From Lishizhenia tianjinensis (lineage in GTDB: Bacteria; Bacteroidota; Bacteroidia; Flavobacteriales_D; Crocinitomicaceae), in NCBI GenBank assembly GCA_943330745.2, contig CALQIX020000011.1:1-64000 (forward strand): 64,000 bases of DNA, written 5' to 3'. Below are positions 44,245 through 53,116 of this stretch, in pieces. How positions within the stretch are numbered: position 1 is the stretch's first letter; the number at the start of each line of letters is the position of its first letter. The notes below the pieces were generated by a model. It made no database searches. It was given only the letters and a program-made list of their open reading frames with translations, and was not told the DNA's origin. Both the position numbers and the translations under genes were made by a program.

Positions 44245-45303
44245 TTAGTTACTTTTGAATAGAGAATAATTGATGTGGTTCATTCTAATTAAAGACAAAG
44301 TTTTGTCATTTAATTCATTCTTGAATTTTAGAATATCATCAATGCTATCCAAAGGGTAATCATTCATTCCAATAGTAATTTTCTTGCTTGAATCGGTAAA
44401 TTTAAGTTGGCATATTGTCTTTCGCTGGTTATCATCAACCATTATATTAAATGTTCCTTTTTGGTCGCGGTAGGTTATTCGGTTGTTAGGAATTTTCTTG
44501 TTTTGAATTAAAAGAGTTCTTACAGTATGGTATGCCTGAATTTCTTCATTAGTGGTAATTATTCCAGCCGACTTAGAATTTGATTTGATTTCGTGAAGAA
44601 TAATTTTTTCTGTTAATGATTTAAACAATGAAGAATTCATTAACTCTTTCATTCGGTTTTCATTTTCTTCATTGTACTTTGATTTAAAATTCATTCGTTT
44701 GTGAATCAATTTCAAAAACTCTGGTGAAGGACTGGTCATTTCTTTAAAAAAAGTATTCTCAAAATCCTCAATAAATACATATTCCTGTGCCTTTGTAATA
44801 ATGTCGTTAACATTGATAATACGAGCATCAAAATCTAATAACCCTTCAATATCATTATCGGAATAATTTTCTATATCAAATACATAGAAAGGTTTTGAAT
44901 CCATTGTATTTGCCAAAGCAACGTCCGAATAAAATCGGTATTCTTTTCCATTTGTCAAAATTGCAATTCTTGAATTTTTTGCATTTTGAAAATACCCGCT
45001 TAATTGACCAGCCTCTTTATCAGTAAGTTTACTGGTTAGTTTTTTACATTCAATAATAATTATGTCTTTTCTATTCAACTTAATTGCATAGTCGACTTTA
45101 TTACTCACCCTGTCACCAAAATCAGCTTCATACTCTGGAATTAAATCTTCGTGTGCATAATTCAAAAGCATAAAAAACGGGTCAATTAAAAATTTCTTTG
45201 TTTGAGCCTCATTTGAGCAATTTTCAGCCTTTTGATTAAAGTTGAAATTATCTAATGATTTCTTTAAAAAATTGAAAGCCTGTTTTCTATTGATATTTGA
45301 CAT
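44245..45303 (-). CDS. Orphan HsdR-N-type (PD-D/ExK) nuclease-like protein
   Basis: A 352-residue protein. Residues 30-150 match the N-terminal nuclease domain of type I restriction subunits: TKKFLIDPFFMLLNYAHEDL, KVDYAIKLNRKDIIIIECKK with the D-ECK catalytic pattern, GQLSGYFQNAKNSRIAILTN, YRFYSD. The ATPase motor of HsdR is absent and no hsdM/hsdS lies near, so this is a stand-alone family often seen in mobile regions. The C-terminal part (FNIMVDDNQRKTICQLKF) could recognise substrate. It lies right next to the tmRNA 3' end. Confidence 0.75.
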   Translation of the reverse strand: MSNINRKQAFNFLKKSLDNFNFNQKAENCSNEAQTKKFLIDPFFMLLNYAHEDLIPEYEADFGDRVSNKVDYAIKLNRKDIIIIECKKLTSKLTDKEAGQLSGYFQNAKNSRIAILTNGKEYRFYSDVALANTMDSKPFYVFDIENYSDNDIEGLLDFDARIINVNDIITKAQEYVFIEDFENTFFKEMTSPSPEFLKLIHKRMNFKSKYNEENENRMKELMNSSLFKSLTEKIILHEIKSNSKSAGIITTNEEIQAYHTVRTLLIQNKKIPNNRITYRDQKGTFNIMVDDNQRKTICQLKFTDSSKKITIGMNDYPLDSIDDILKFKNELNDKTLSLIRMNHINYSLFKSN

Positions 45304-45405
45304 AATTAGGTGTTTTGAACAGCAAAAATATAAAATTACTTTGAATGGGGAATTAGGGTGAATTGATTTAGCCGTACATTAATCGTACAAATTAACGAAA
45401 TATAG

Positions 45406-45440
45406 AATCGTAAACACCTTTATTTTAGATGTTTACGATT
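45406..45440 (-). terminator. Hairpin after the tmRNA gene
   Basis: AATCGTAAACA (45406-45416) and TGTTTACGATT (45430-45440) form a perfect 11-bp stem just beyond the tmRNA 3' end, followed on the minus strand by a moderately U-rich stretch. Confidence 0.65.
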
Positions 45441-45448
45441 TTAATTTG

Positions 45449-45848
45449 TGGAGTCGGAGGGGTTTGAACCCTCGTCCAAACGACGAGTTTTCAAGCTTTC
45501 TACATGCTTATTTCTCGATTGATTTTCGATTGCAGGCCGGACAAGAACACCCAAAACTGCAACTTAGCAACTGTTGTTTCGCTAAAACTTAGTCACCTCG
45601 TTTTAACTAGCCCAATGGGATGAACTTTCGTATGATAAACCGAATGAGCAGCAGTTTATCGAAAGTACTCGTCCAACTTACTATGCTTCAGTCGGATTAA
45701 GCCAATTAACATTCAGTTAATTAAGCAGCAAGTGCGTATGACGTATTGTCAATTATTGTTCGTGACAAGATATTATAGAGGTTCATCACAACCCTCTGCA
45801 TGCTGACACTTGACTACCGCTATCGCTGTCAAATCCAATGTCGACCCC
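45449..45848 (-). ncRNA. ssrA: tmRNA (transfer-messenger RNA)
   Basis: Rescues stalled ribosomes with SmpB. On the minus strand the 5' end GGGGTCG (45848-45842) pairs with CGACTCC (45456-45450) to form the acceptor stem; the 3' CCA is not encoded (ACA follows). The T-arm reads GAGGGTTCAAACCCCTC. The tag frame ends GACAATACGTCATACGCACT and TGCTGCTTAA at about 45721, giving DNTSYALAA if translation resumes at GAC. ALAA is the ClpXP signal. Length about 400 nt. Ends are set by the stem and may be off by a few bases. Confidence 0.93.
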
Positions 45849-46077
45849 AAAGAACGTTTGCTAAATTAAGTTATTCTTGTGTAATCCATTCATTAAATGA
45901 ATTAAAAGTTTAGTACAATAACAATTATTAACCAAGATCAATTTCTTATCGCTTAATTCATATAAATATTCAACTATAAGGTATGTATGTTCATTTAACA
46001 CGTTTACAAACCAACCAAGAAATTAAATGTTCGTTATAAAATTGGAAGCTATCATTTTATAACTAAACTATCTTATT
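45849..46077. other. Intergenic region between tmRNA and the PKD gene
   Basis: AT-rich divergent promoter region; it must hold the promoters of the minus-strand tmRNA and the plus-strand 46078 gene. I see no gene and no clear consensus boxes. Confidence 0.4.
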
Positions 46078-48960
46078 ATGCGATTTAATAATCAATTTAA
46101 TTCATTTTTATTTTACGTAATATTATCTATAATATTAAATAATTATAATCTATCTGCTCAAAATAATTTGTTTCAAATTAATGAAGTGAATGACCAAAAT
46201 CAATTTAATTTAGAACATGCTCGAGAACATTTGGATCAGTCTTTGACAGAAATTCAGAAAGATTCAGCTGTGCAGAAAATGGTTGATAATTGGAATGAGC
46301 GACAATTAAATCAAAAACAATTTATTCAAGATGCTTTACTAACTGGTAATACCCAACAATTAAAAAGTGATGAATTTAATTGTAATTCCGCAAATTGGGG
46401 ATTTGAAAACGGAAATTTTTCCAATTGGACAACAAGTGGATGTGTCAGCGTAGTTAATGCTGGAGTTGATCCGTATGGTGGCTTTCCTCATGTTTATGCA
46501 GGTAATGGAGGGTCATTTTCTGCAAAATTAAGCAGTGATGATTCTTGGAGTTGTAAAGATGGAATGATAGCTAGAACTATTTCTGTTCCTGCCACGGGAC
46601 AAACTTTTTTTACCTTTCATTTTGCATTGGGGATATTTAATTATCCCCATTCATCTTATGACGCGGCTAAATTCAAAATGTATATTTACGATGCGAATGG
46701 TCAGCTTGTTCCTTGTCCAAGTTATAATGCGTATTATGCCACAACTTCTGGCCCTGTTGGTGTATCAAACTTACAGGAAACACCTTCTGTGACTTCCATA
46801 TACAATCCTTTCGCTGTGGGTGATGGACCTGATTATTATAATACAAGTTATACCCAAAATTGGAATCATGTTACTATGGATTTATCGACTTTTGCCAATC
46901 AAAATATCACGGTTATTTTTATTGCAGAATGGTGCATGTATAATGTGGATTGGATTTATGCATTGATAGATATGGATTGTCCAATTAATACTACTAATCC
47001 ACAACCAATTTGTTCATCCAGTTTTCCGCAAACAATTTGTGCTCCTGCTGGTTTGAATGCTAGTCTACAATGGAATGATCAAAATAATGGTTTGTTGGGA
47101 ACAGGGAATTGCATAGTGGTAAATTCCTCGGGTACTTATTCATTAAAGATTACTCCAAATTATTTGGTATGTAATTCTCAATCTAACATTGTTTTGGATT
47201 ATGAAGTTCAACAAACGCCAACTGCCCAGTTTAGTGTAAATGATTCTTGCATCTACAGTCAATTCACTACAATTAACAGCAGTATTAATGCATCAACTTT
47301 TGAATGGACTTATGCAAATACTTCAACAGTATCAATAAATTATGTCGATAATTATAATTCAGATTTTAATTCGATACAATTAATCGCATTTGAAAATGGA
47401 TGTTCGGATACGCTTGTAAAACCAATTTCCCCCTATTTTGTACCAACTGCTTTATTTGAAATTCCTGAAACGGGAATTTGCACAAATCATTTAATTGAAA
47501 TCAGTAATACTTCATTTGATGATTCTGATGAAAACTTGGATTTTGTTTGGGATTTTGGTGGCGGAAATTCGTCAAGCGCGACCAATCCTTCAATTTTACT
47601 CCCTTCAACAGGTTCCTTAACGGCTATTTTGGTTGCAACCAATACCTTCGGTTGTTCCGACACCTTTCAAATGGTAATTCAACTTAATGAGGTTTCAGAG
47701 GCAAATTTCGAATTTGAGAATAGATGTTTGTACGATAATTATGAATTTGAAAACACAACTAATTCTCCTATTCCATTCTTTGCTCATTGGGAATTTGGAG
47801 ATGGCACGAATTCAACGGAAGTGAATCCAATACATACCTATTCAACAAATCAATCGTTTCAAGTTGAGTTAGTAATTGAAAATCAGCTAGGTTGCAGAGA
47901 TACGATATCCAAAATAGCAATACCGTTTATCGTTCCAAATGCTCAGTTCACGATAAATCCTGTGTGTCTATATAAAAATCAAGAGTTTATCAATAGTTCT
48001 GAAATTACTGATAATAGCGCTATGAGCTATCAATGGGAGATAGGAAATGAAATTAATTATTGGATAGAGGATGTCTCACATTTATTTGATCAAAACGATC
48101 CTATATCTATACAATTGATTGCATTTAGCAATAATGGATGTAAAGATACCATACAAGAAATATTCACTCCATTAAATACTCCAATAGCACATTTTAATTT
48201 TTCTAATCAATGTGTCGGAAACGAATATGAGTTTTATAATTATTCAGTAAGTCCGAACAACTCAAAGTTAAAATTTGAATGGAATTTTGGAAATGGATTC
48301 GCATCTACTGATAATAATCCCACCCATTTCTATCAATCTTTAGGAGATTATGAGGTTTCTTTGGTTGTGATGTCAGAAGATTTGTGCTCTGATACTTTAA
48401 AACTTATAGCGTCTCCTTTTTCTTTACCATTGGCAATGTTTAAAATGAGTAAAACAATCTTGAATGAATTTGATTCAACTGTCGATTTTATTGATGTAAC
48501 AGAGGATGAAATTATTAATTGGAACTGGAATCTTGGCGATAATACAACGGCTAATACGAATCAATTTAGTCACACCTATAATCAGGTTGCGGATTATACT
48601 GTTAGTATGATCGTAATGAATATAAATGGTTGCATTGATACAGTCGATCAAGTAATTAGCTTGCAACCGTCAAATTTCATTTATGTCCCAAATACTTTTA
48701 CGCCTAACACAGATGAATTTAATCCGTTTTTTCATCCAGTAATTTCAGGAGAAGGTATTAATTATGAAACGCTTATAATTTCAATTTTCAATCGATGGGG
48801 TGATCAAATATGGGAAAGTAGAGATCCTTCAGGAGCATGGGATGGAACCTTTAATGGTGAGAGTTGTCAAATTGGAACATACACATGGAAAATTTCATTC
48901 TACAATACAATCAAAAAGGAAATGGAAAATTTAGTTGGACATGTGAATTTGGTGAGATAA
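46078..48960 (+). CDS. Large secreted PKD-repeat protein with gliding-type T9SS C-terminal domain
   Basis: A 960-residue surface or secreted protein. Signal peptide (residues 1-28, ending LSAQ); a jelly-roll/MAM-like N-terminal domain (CNSANWGFENGNFSNWTTSG, residue ~100; to ~300); several PKD-like domains with DFGGGNSS, WEFGDGTNSTEVNPIHTY, WNFGNGFASTDNNPTHFY and WNLGDNTTANTNQFSHTY. The last ~90 residues (YVPNTFTPNTDEFNPFF, IFNRWGDQIWES, WDGTFNG, GTYTWKI) are the gliding-motility-associated type B sorting domain. Probable adhesin or binding protein. Monocistronic. Confidence 0.88.
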   Translation: MRFNNQFNSFLFYVILSIILNNYNLSAQNNLFQINEVNDQNQFNLEHAREHLDQSLTEIQKDSAVQKMVDNWNERQLNQKQFIQDALLTGNTQQLKSDEFNCNSANWGFENGNFSNWTTSGCVSVVNAGVDPYGGFPHVYAGNGGSFSAKLSSDDSWSCKDGMIARTISVPATGQTFFTFHFALGIFNYPHSSYDAAKFKMYIYDANGQLVPCPSYNAYYATTSGPVGVSNLQETPSVTSIYNPFAVGDGPDYYNTSYTQNWNHVTMDLSTFANQNITVIFIAEWCMYNVDWIYALIDMDCPINTTNPQPICSSSFPQTICAPAGLNASLQWNDQNNGLLGTGNCIVVNSSGTYSLKITPNYLVCNSQSNIVLDYEVQQTPTAQFSVNDSCIYSQFTTINSSINASTFEWTYANTSTVSINYVDNYNSDFNSIQLIAFENGCSDTLVKPISPYFVPTALFEIPETGICTNHLIEISNTSFDDSDENLDFVWDFGGGNSSSATNPSILLPSTGSLTAILVATNTFGCSDTFQMVIQLNEVSEANFEFENRCLYDNYEFENTTNSPIPFFAHWEFGDGTNSTEVNPIHTYSTNQSFQVELVIENQLGCRDTISKIAIPFIVPNAQFTINPVCLYKNQEFINSSEITDNSAMSYQWEIGNEINYWIEDVSHLFDQNDPISIQLIAFSNNGCKDTIQEIFTPLNTPIAHFNFSNQCVGNEYEFYNYSVSPNNSKLKFEWNFGNGFASTDNNPTHFYQSLGDYEVSLVVMSEDLCSDTLKLIASPFSLPLAMFKMSKTILNEFDSTVDFIDVTEDEIINWNWNLGDNTTANTNQFSHTYNQVADYTVSMIVMNINGCIDTVDQVISLQPSNFIYVPNTFTPNTDEFNPFFHPVISGEGINYETLIISIFNRWGDQIWESRDPSGAWDGTFNGESCQIGTYTWKISFYNTIKKEMENLVGHVNLVR

Positions 48961-48961
48961 A

Positions 48962-49543
48962 TCAATCTTCTTTGAAAAAGCGTTCCTTAATTTCCGCATA
49001 CACCGCTTGGGGAACGCGATTTTGAAGCTGTTCTTTAAGTCGTTTCAATCGCATATTTACATGCGAAACATTCAATTTTTCAGTAATAAAATCGCTATTC
49101 TTGTTATAGTAATATTTCATTTTCAGCATTAAGGCATCTTTTCGGCTGATGTGTTCAAAAATCACTTTTAAAATAGCATCAAATTCCGTTTCCGTGAAAT
49201 GTAGATCACTATCTTCTGTAATTTGTTGATTAGCAATCGTATTCCATTGAAAATCGGAAAGTTGAGAAATGGTTTTGCTATGAATGTTTTTCTTTGCTTT
49301 TTCCTTGCGATACATGGAAATCAGAAAACGATCGACCACTTGTACCACCCAAGCACTGGAAGAAAATGCATCTGGATTCTTGTGGAATTCAACGGGTATT
49401 TTTTGATAAATGTGAATGGTTACATCCTGAAATAAATCAGCAACATCATCTCCTGTTTTGAACTTGTATATTCGACTTATAATTAGTCGTTCATAACGAT
49501 TTAAAAATTCTTCATAGATGGTATGCTGAGTGTGTCTATCCAT
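48962..49543 (-). CDS. RNA polymerase sigma-70-like factor (divergent)
   Basis: A 193-residue protein with ECF-like layout: region 2 (YERLIISRIYKFKTGDDVADLFQDVTIHIYQKI; D-D-x-x-D-x-x-Q-D-x-x), linker, and a region-4-like end (SRKDALMLKMKYYYNKNSDF, LNVSHVNMRLKRLKEQLQNR). It may direct transcription of an envelope or stress regulon; no anti-sigma factor is adjacent. It overlaps the PKD gene's 3' end only by spacing (1 bp apart, convergent). Transcribed with the 49545 gene, 1 bp apart. Confidence 0.7.
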   Translation of the reverse strand: MDRHTQHTIYEEFLNRYERLIISRIYKFKTGDDVADLFQDVTIHIYQKIPVEFHKNPDAFSSSAWVVQVVDRFLISMYRKEKAKKNIHSKTISQLSDFQWNTIANQQITEDSDLHFTETEFDAILKVIFEHISRKDALMLKMKYYYNKNSDFITEKLNVSHVNMRLKRLKEQLQNRVPQAVYAEIKERFFKED

Positions 49544-49544
49544 T

Positions 49545-50156
49545 TTATGCTAAAGCCGTATGACCCAGAATTTGTTTCACCCCTTTGATTTTATGTTCAA
49601 GATGCTTAATGCCATCCTCATTTAAGTAATACAAGATATTATCCAGAGCACTGGCTTGATTGATGTGATTTTCAATCAGTAAGGTGTTTATCTTGTGCTT
49701 CTTCAAGGTATAAATAAGTTGAGATATTTCTTTTCTTAAATTTTCAAATTCAATGGTGGCAGGATACAATAACACAACGGTTAATTGTTGGTTCGAATTT
49801 GGAATGGCAACGGATTCTTTTATTTGGTTTGGATTTTCTTTCAATAAGGCATAAATCGAGGCTTGAAAAATTAATTCGAAAGGATCTCCCACCAAAAGCG
49901 TTTCTTGGTTCAAATTCAATGTTTGTTGAAAGAAAAAATCCAATGCAATTGTAAGATTTTCTATTTCATGATTCCCATTGAAATCGTACTGCGTATCGTT
50001 TAATTGAATTGTCGCTGGTATGTTTTTCATTACTTCACCTCGGTTGTAAACTAATCGATTTGTTGCATATAATTCAAGTGTTTCTAGTGGAATATCTTGA
50101 ATTGTTTTAGTGGAATGATTGCCGATAAAGAGGACTTGAGTAGTGGTGTTTTTCAT
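49545..50156 (-). CDS. Hypothetical protein co-transcribed with the sigma-like gene
   Basis: ATG 50156 is chosen over a TTG 33 bp upstream. The 203-residue cytosolic protein has alpha/beta character (TQVLFIGNHSTKTIQDIP, LTVVLLYPATIEFENLRKEI) and no recognised motif. The 1-bp gap to the sigma-like gene suggests a shared role, perhaps as its regulator. Confidence 0.5.
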   Translation of the reverse strand: MKNTTTQVLFIGNHSTKTIQDIPLETLELYATNRLVYNRGEVMKNIPATIQLNDTQYDFNGNHEIENLTIALDFFFQQTLNLNQETLLVGDPFELIFQASIYALLKENPNQIKESVAIPNSNQQLTVVLLYPATIEFENLRKEISQLIYTLKKHKINTLLIENHINQASALDNILYYLNEDGIKHLEHKIKGVKQILGHTALA

Positions 50157-50288
50157 AAGCTTCTTATTTATAGAATATAGGATACGCAAATTTTTAAAAA
50201 AAGTAACGTTTCAGCTTGCAATTCTATAAATTTACATAAAATGAGTTGAATAAATTGATTAACAGTATTAATATTCTCTTTACTTGTT

Positions 50289-50296
50289 TATTTTTG
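50289..50296 (+). promoter_or_regulatory. -7 box upstream of the DUF1573 gene
   Basis: TATTTTTG fits TAnnTTTG and lies 20 bp before the ATG. No clear -33 TTG at the usual distance. Confidence 0.4.
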
Positions 50297-50316
50297 AAAT
50301 CTAAATCGGTAAAACC

Positions 50317-50787
50317 ATGAAAAAACAAATATATTTCTCCCTGTTTTTATTTCTGTTGTCATGTGGTGCGGAAGAAAAAGTCGAAAGCAAAAAAGGAAAA
50401 GTGGAATCTTCTGTTGCTGTAGATGAAAACCCGGCTGATGCGAAAAAGGCGAACGAGGATGATTTTGGTCAAACAACCATGATTTTCGATAAAGAAGAAA
50501 TTGATTTAGGAAACGTAAAAAAAGGGTCAAAAACTACAGCTGTGTTCACTGTTACTAACACGGGAAAAAATCCTTTAAACATAACAAACGTTCAACCGAG
50601 CTGTGGTTGCACAACGGCGAGCAAACCAGAAAAACCAATTCCACCCGGAGGATCGGACAAAATAGAAGTTGTTTTTGAACCAAAACCTGATCAAACTAAA
50701 GAACAAACTAAATCGGTTACCATTACAGCTAATACAGATCCAGCGGTTGTTATTTTGAAGTTTAAAGCATACGTTTTACCTAATTAA
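50317..50787 (+). CDS. DUF1573 lipoprotein
   Basis: A 156-residue lipoprotein, Cys16 in LFLLSCG. A charged Lys/Glu linker precedes a DUF1573 Ig-like domain (FDKEEIDLGNVKKGSK, FTVTNTGKNPLNITNVQPSC, GCTTASKPEKPIPPGGSDKI, VTITANTDP), a common Bacteroidota periplasmic/outer-membrane module of unclear function. Neighbouring genes are also envelope proteins and follow on the same strand. Confidence 0.85.
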   Translation: MKKQIYFSLFLFLLSCGAEEKVESKKGKVESSVAVDENPADAKKANEDDFGQTTMIFDKEEIDLGNVKKGSKTTAVFTVTNTGKNPLNITNVQPSCGCTTASKPEKPIPPGGSDKIEVVFEPKPDQTKEQTKSVTITANTDPAVVILKFKAYVLPN

Positions 50788-50828
50788 TTCAATAATTTTC
50801 TATCTCAAGCGTTAGTTAACATAAAATC

Positions 50829-52205
50829 GTGGTAAAACTCATTTCCATTCTATTTTTTATTGTTGCTGTTTCACTATCCATGGTGTCGTGCAAAAAAAAC
50901 AATCTTTTATCCAAGAAAAATCTTTCATTTTCTGTTGATACTTTAGTTTTCGATACAGTGTTTACAACTATTGGATCTACGACGAAACAATTCAAAATTT
51001 ACAACAAGGAAAGTAAAACGGTTCAAATAGATGAAATTGAATTGGTGGGTGGAGAAAGTTCCCCATTTCGAATGAATGTGGATGGTTTGATGGGGACAAA
51101 AATGACGAATATTAAATTGGAAGGCAAAGACAGTTTGTTTGTATTTGTTGAAGTTACACTTGATATTAATAGCCAATCGCTACCACTTATTATTGAGGAT
51201 TCTATTCGATTTCGAACAAATGGCAAAGATCAGTACGTGAAATTAGCGGTTTGGGGACAAGATGCTTATTTTCATTACAAAGATTTAAACGAAGGAACTT
51301 GGCCAAACGATAAACCACATGTTATTTATGGATACGCTGCGGTAGATTCAGCAAAAACGCTTAATATTCAAGCTGGAACGCAAGTTCATTTGCACAAAAA
51401 CGCTATTTTTTATGTGTATAAATCAACGCTAAATGTTCAAGGAACCATCGGTAATGAAGTGGTTTTCCAGGGAGATCGATTGGAACAGGATTATCAAGAT
51501 ATTAGTGGTCAATACTATGGGATTTATTTTCAAGAAGCCAGACCGAGTACTATTGATTACGCGATTATAAAAAATGGAACATCAGGAGTACATCTTTTTT
51601 CGGAGGACCCCACCAACTCTGGTTATACATTAACCATGACGAATACAATTATTCAAAATCAAGCTCGGTATGGGGTGTTCATCTACTCAGGTGCAAAAGT
51701 AAAAGCAGAAAATTGTATTATTTCAAAAAATGGTACACATGCATTATTGGTGCTAGAGGGTGGTGATTTTAATTTCAATCACTGTGATCTATTGGGCTAT
51801 GGAGCTTCACCCAATCCAGCCGTTGGAATCAGTAATTTTTTCACCAATTATCAAACAGCTACCACCAACGTTGGATCAATCAATGAAGGCGTGCTTTACA
51901 ATTGTGTTGTTTCTGGAAGTTTGGCAACTGAAATGGCAATTGATACTATTCAACTGGCTGGTGTCACCCTAAATTTTGATTTCAAAAATTGCTTGATAAA
52001 ATCAGAAACGATTCAAACGGATTCCTTTTATCAGTCCATAATTTGGAACAATAATCCTTTATTTACGGATCCATCAATCTATGATTTTTCATTTTTAGTG
52101 AATTCCCCATTAAATGGAAATGGATTTGCAACTTCTGTAATTACTGATATTTTTGGTAATCCGCGAAATAATCCGCCTGATATAGGTGCAATTGAATTAA
52201 ACTAA
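50829..52205 (+). CDS. Lipoprotein with right-handed beta-helix
   Basis: A 458-residue lipoprotein beginning at GTG 50829 (signal ending SMVSC). The first 130 residues resemble an Ig-like domain (KQFKIYNKESKTVQIDEI, similar in style to DUF1573); from about residue 170 a parallel beta-helix follows (LNIQAGTQVHLHKNAIFYVY, GIYFQEARPSTIDYAIIKNG, AKVKAENCIISKNGTHALLV), ending in the common GNPRNNPPDIGAIE motif. Surface-attached, perhaps binding glycan. Stop and next start overlap (TAATG). Confidence 0.8.
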   Translation: MVKLISILFFIVAVSLSMVSCKKNNLLSKKNLSFSVDTLVFDTVFTTIGSTTKQFKIYNKESKTVQIDEIELVGGESSPFRMNVDGLMGTKMTNIKLEGKDSLFVFVEVTLDINSQSLPLIIEDSIRFRTNGKDQYVKLAVWGQDAYFHYKDLNEGTWPNDKPHVIYGYAAVDSAKTLNIQAGTQVHLHKNAIFYVYKSTLNVQGTIGNEVVFQGDRLEQDYQDISGQYYGIYFQEARPSTIDYAIIKNGTSGVHLFSEDPTNSGYTLTMTNTIIQNQARYGVFIYSGAKVKAENCIISKNGTHALLVLEGGDFNFNHCDLLGYGASPNPAVGISNFFTNYQTATTNVGSINEGVLYNCVVSGSLATEMAIDTIQLAGVTLNFDFKNCLIKSETIQTDSFYQSIIWNNNPLFTDPSIYDFSFLVNSPLNGNGFATSVITDIFGNPRNNPPDIGAIELN

Positions 52206-53116
52206 TGATGAAAACAGTTATCCCCTTTTTATTTGTTGTGATGTTGTATTCGTGTCAAAGCAATAAGCCTGAAACTAAACCAATTGTTCAAACTTCAAAA
52301 CAAAATTTGCCGCCAATACCAAAATCAATTGTATTGTTTGGTGAAAAAATCTCCTTGGAAGACGAGGATATTCGCGAACGATTGGATCGAGAAATTATGG
52401 CGAATGCCTATTTCCACAGCCAGACAATTTTAAACATGAAGCGTGCCGCGCGATATTTTCCACTAATTGAACCAATTTTAAAGCAGGAAAATATACCCAA
52501 TGATTTTAAGTATTTACCGGTAATTGAAAGCAATTTAGCCAATGTTACTTCTCCGGCTGGTGCAAAAGGGTATTGGCAATTTATGCCAGAAACGGGACGC
52601 GAATATAATTTGATTATTGATGATGAGGTAGATGAGCGCTACAATTTGGAAAAATCAACTCGGGCAGCATGTCGTTACCTGAAAATCGCAAAAGATTCAG
52701 TGGGAACATGGATGTTGGCAACTGCGGCATATAATAGAGGAATTAGGGGTGTTAAATCCGATATGGCATGGCAAGAAACAACTCATTATTTTGACATGGA
52801 TTTGAATAGTGAAACGGCTCGTTATGTGTTGCGTTTAATTGCCGTGAAATTAATTATGGAAAATCCAGAGAAATATGGCTACGATTCAAAAAAGATAGAA
52901 TACTATAAACCTTTTAGCACAGAGCGTGTTTCAGTAAGTAGTCCGATTGAAAATTTGGCTCAATGGTCGAAAGGAAAAGGAATGAATTATAAGATTTTAG
53001 TAAAACTTAATCCTTGGATATTATCGAATAAATTAACCAAAAATATAGGGGTGATTGAACTTTTATTGCCTGCGAAAAACGTGAATTTAAAACCTTATGC
53101 AGCTTACTCCAATTGA
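52205..53116 (+). CDS. Membrane-bound lytic murein transglycosylase, MltD-like
   Basis: A 303-residue lipoprotein (lipobox VMLYSC, Cys ~18). SLT domain: YLPVIESNLANVTSPAGAKG with the catalytic Glu, YWQFMPETGREYNL, and TAAYNRGIRG. The C-terminal ~50 residues (LAQWSKGKGMNYKILVKLNP) look like one LysM-type motif. It cleaves peptidoglycan glycan strands, leaving 1,6-anhydro ends. Overlaps the previous gene by 1 bp and uvrA by 20 bp. Confidence 0.88.
   Translation: MMKTVIPFLFVVMLYSCQSNKPETKPIVQTSKQNLPPIPKSIVLFGEKISLEDEDIRERLDREIMANAYFHSQTILNMKRAARYFPLIEPILKQENIPNDFKYLPVIESNLANVTSPAGAKGYWQFMPETGREYNLIIDDEVDERYNLEKSTRAACRYLKIAKDSVGTWMLATAAYNRGIRGVKSDMAWQETTHYFDMDLNSETARYVLRLIAVKLIMENPEKYGYDSKKIEYYKPFSTERVSVSSPIENLAQWSKGKGMNYKILVKLNPWILSNKLTKNIGVIELLLPAKNVNLKPYAAYSN

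Noticed and set aside
45368..45395. CGTACATTAATCGTACA as an integrase core near the tmRNA end
   Set aside because: Only a loose similar motif (TTGTACCTTAATTGTACTTT at about 44176) exists and no integrase is present, so an att assignment is not supported.
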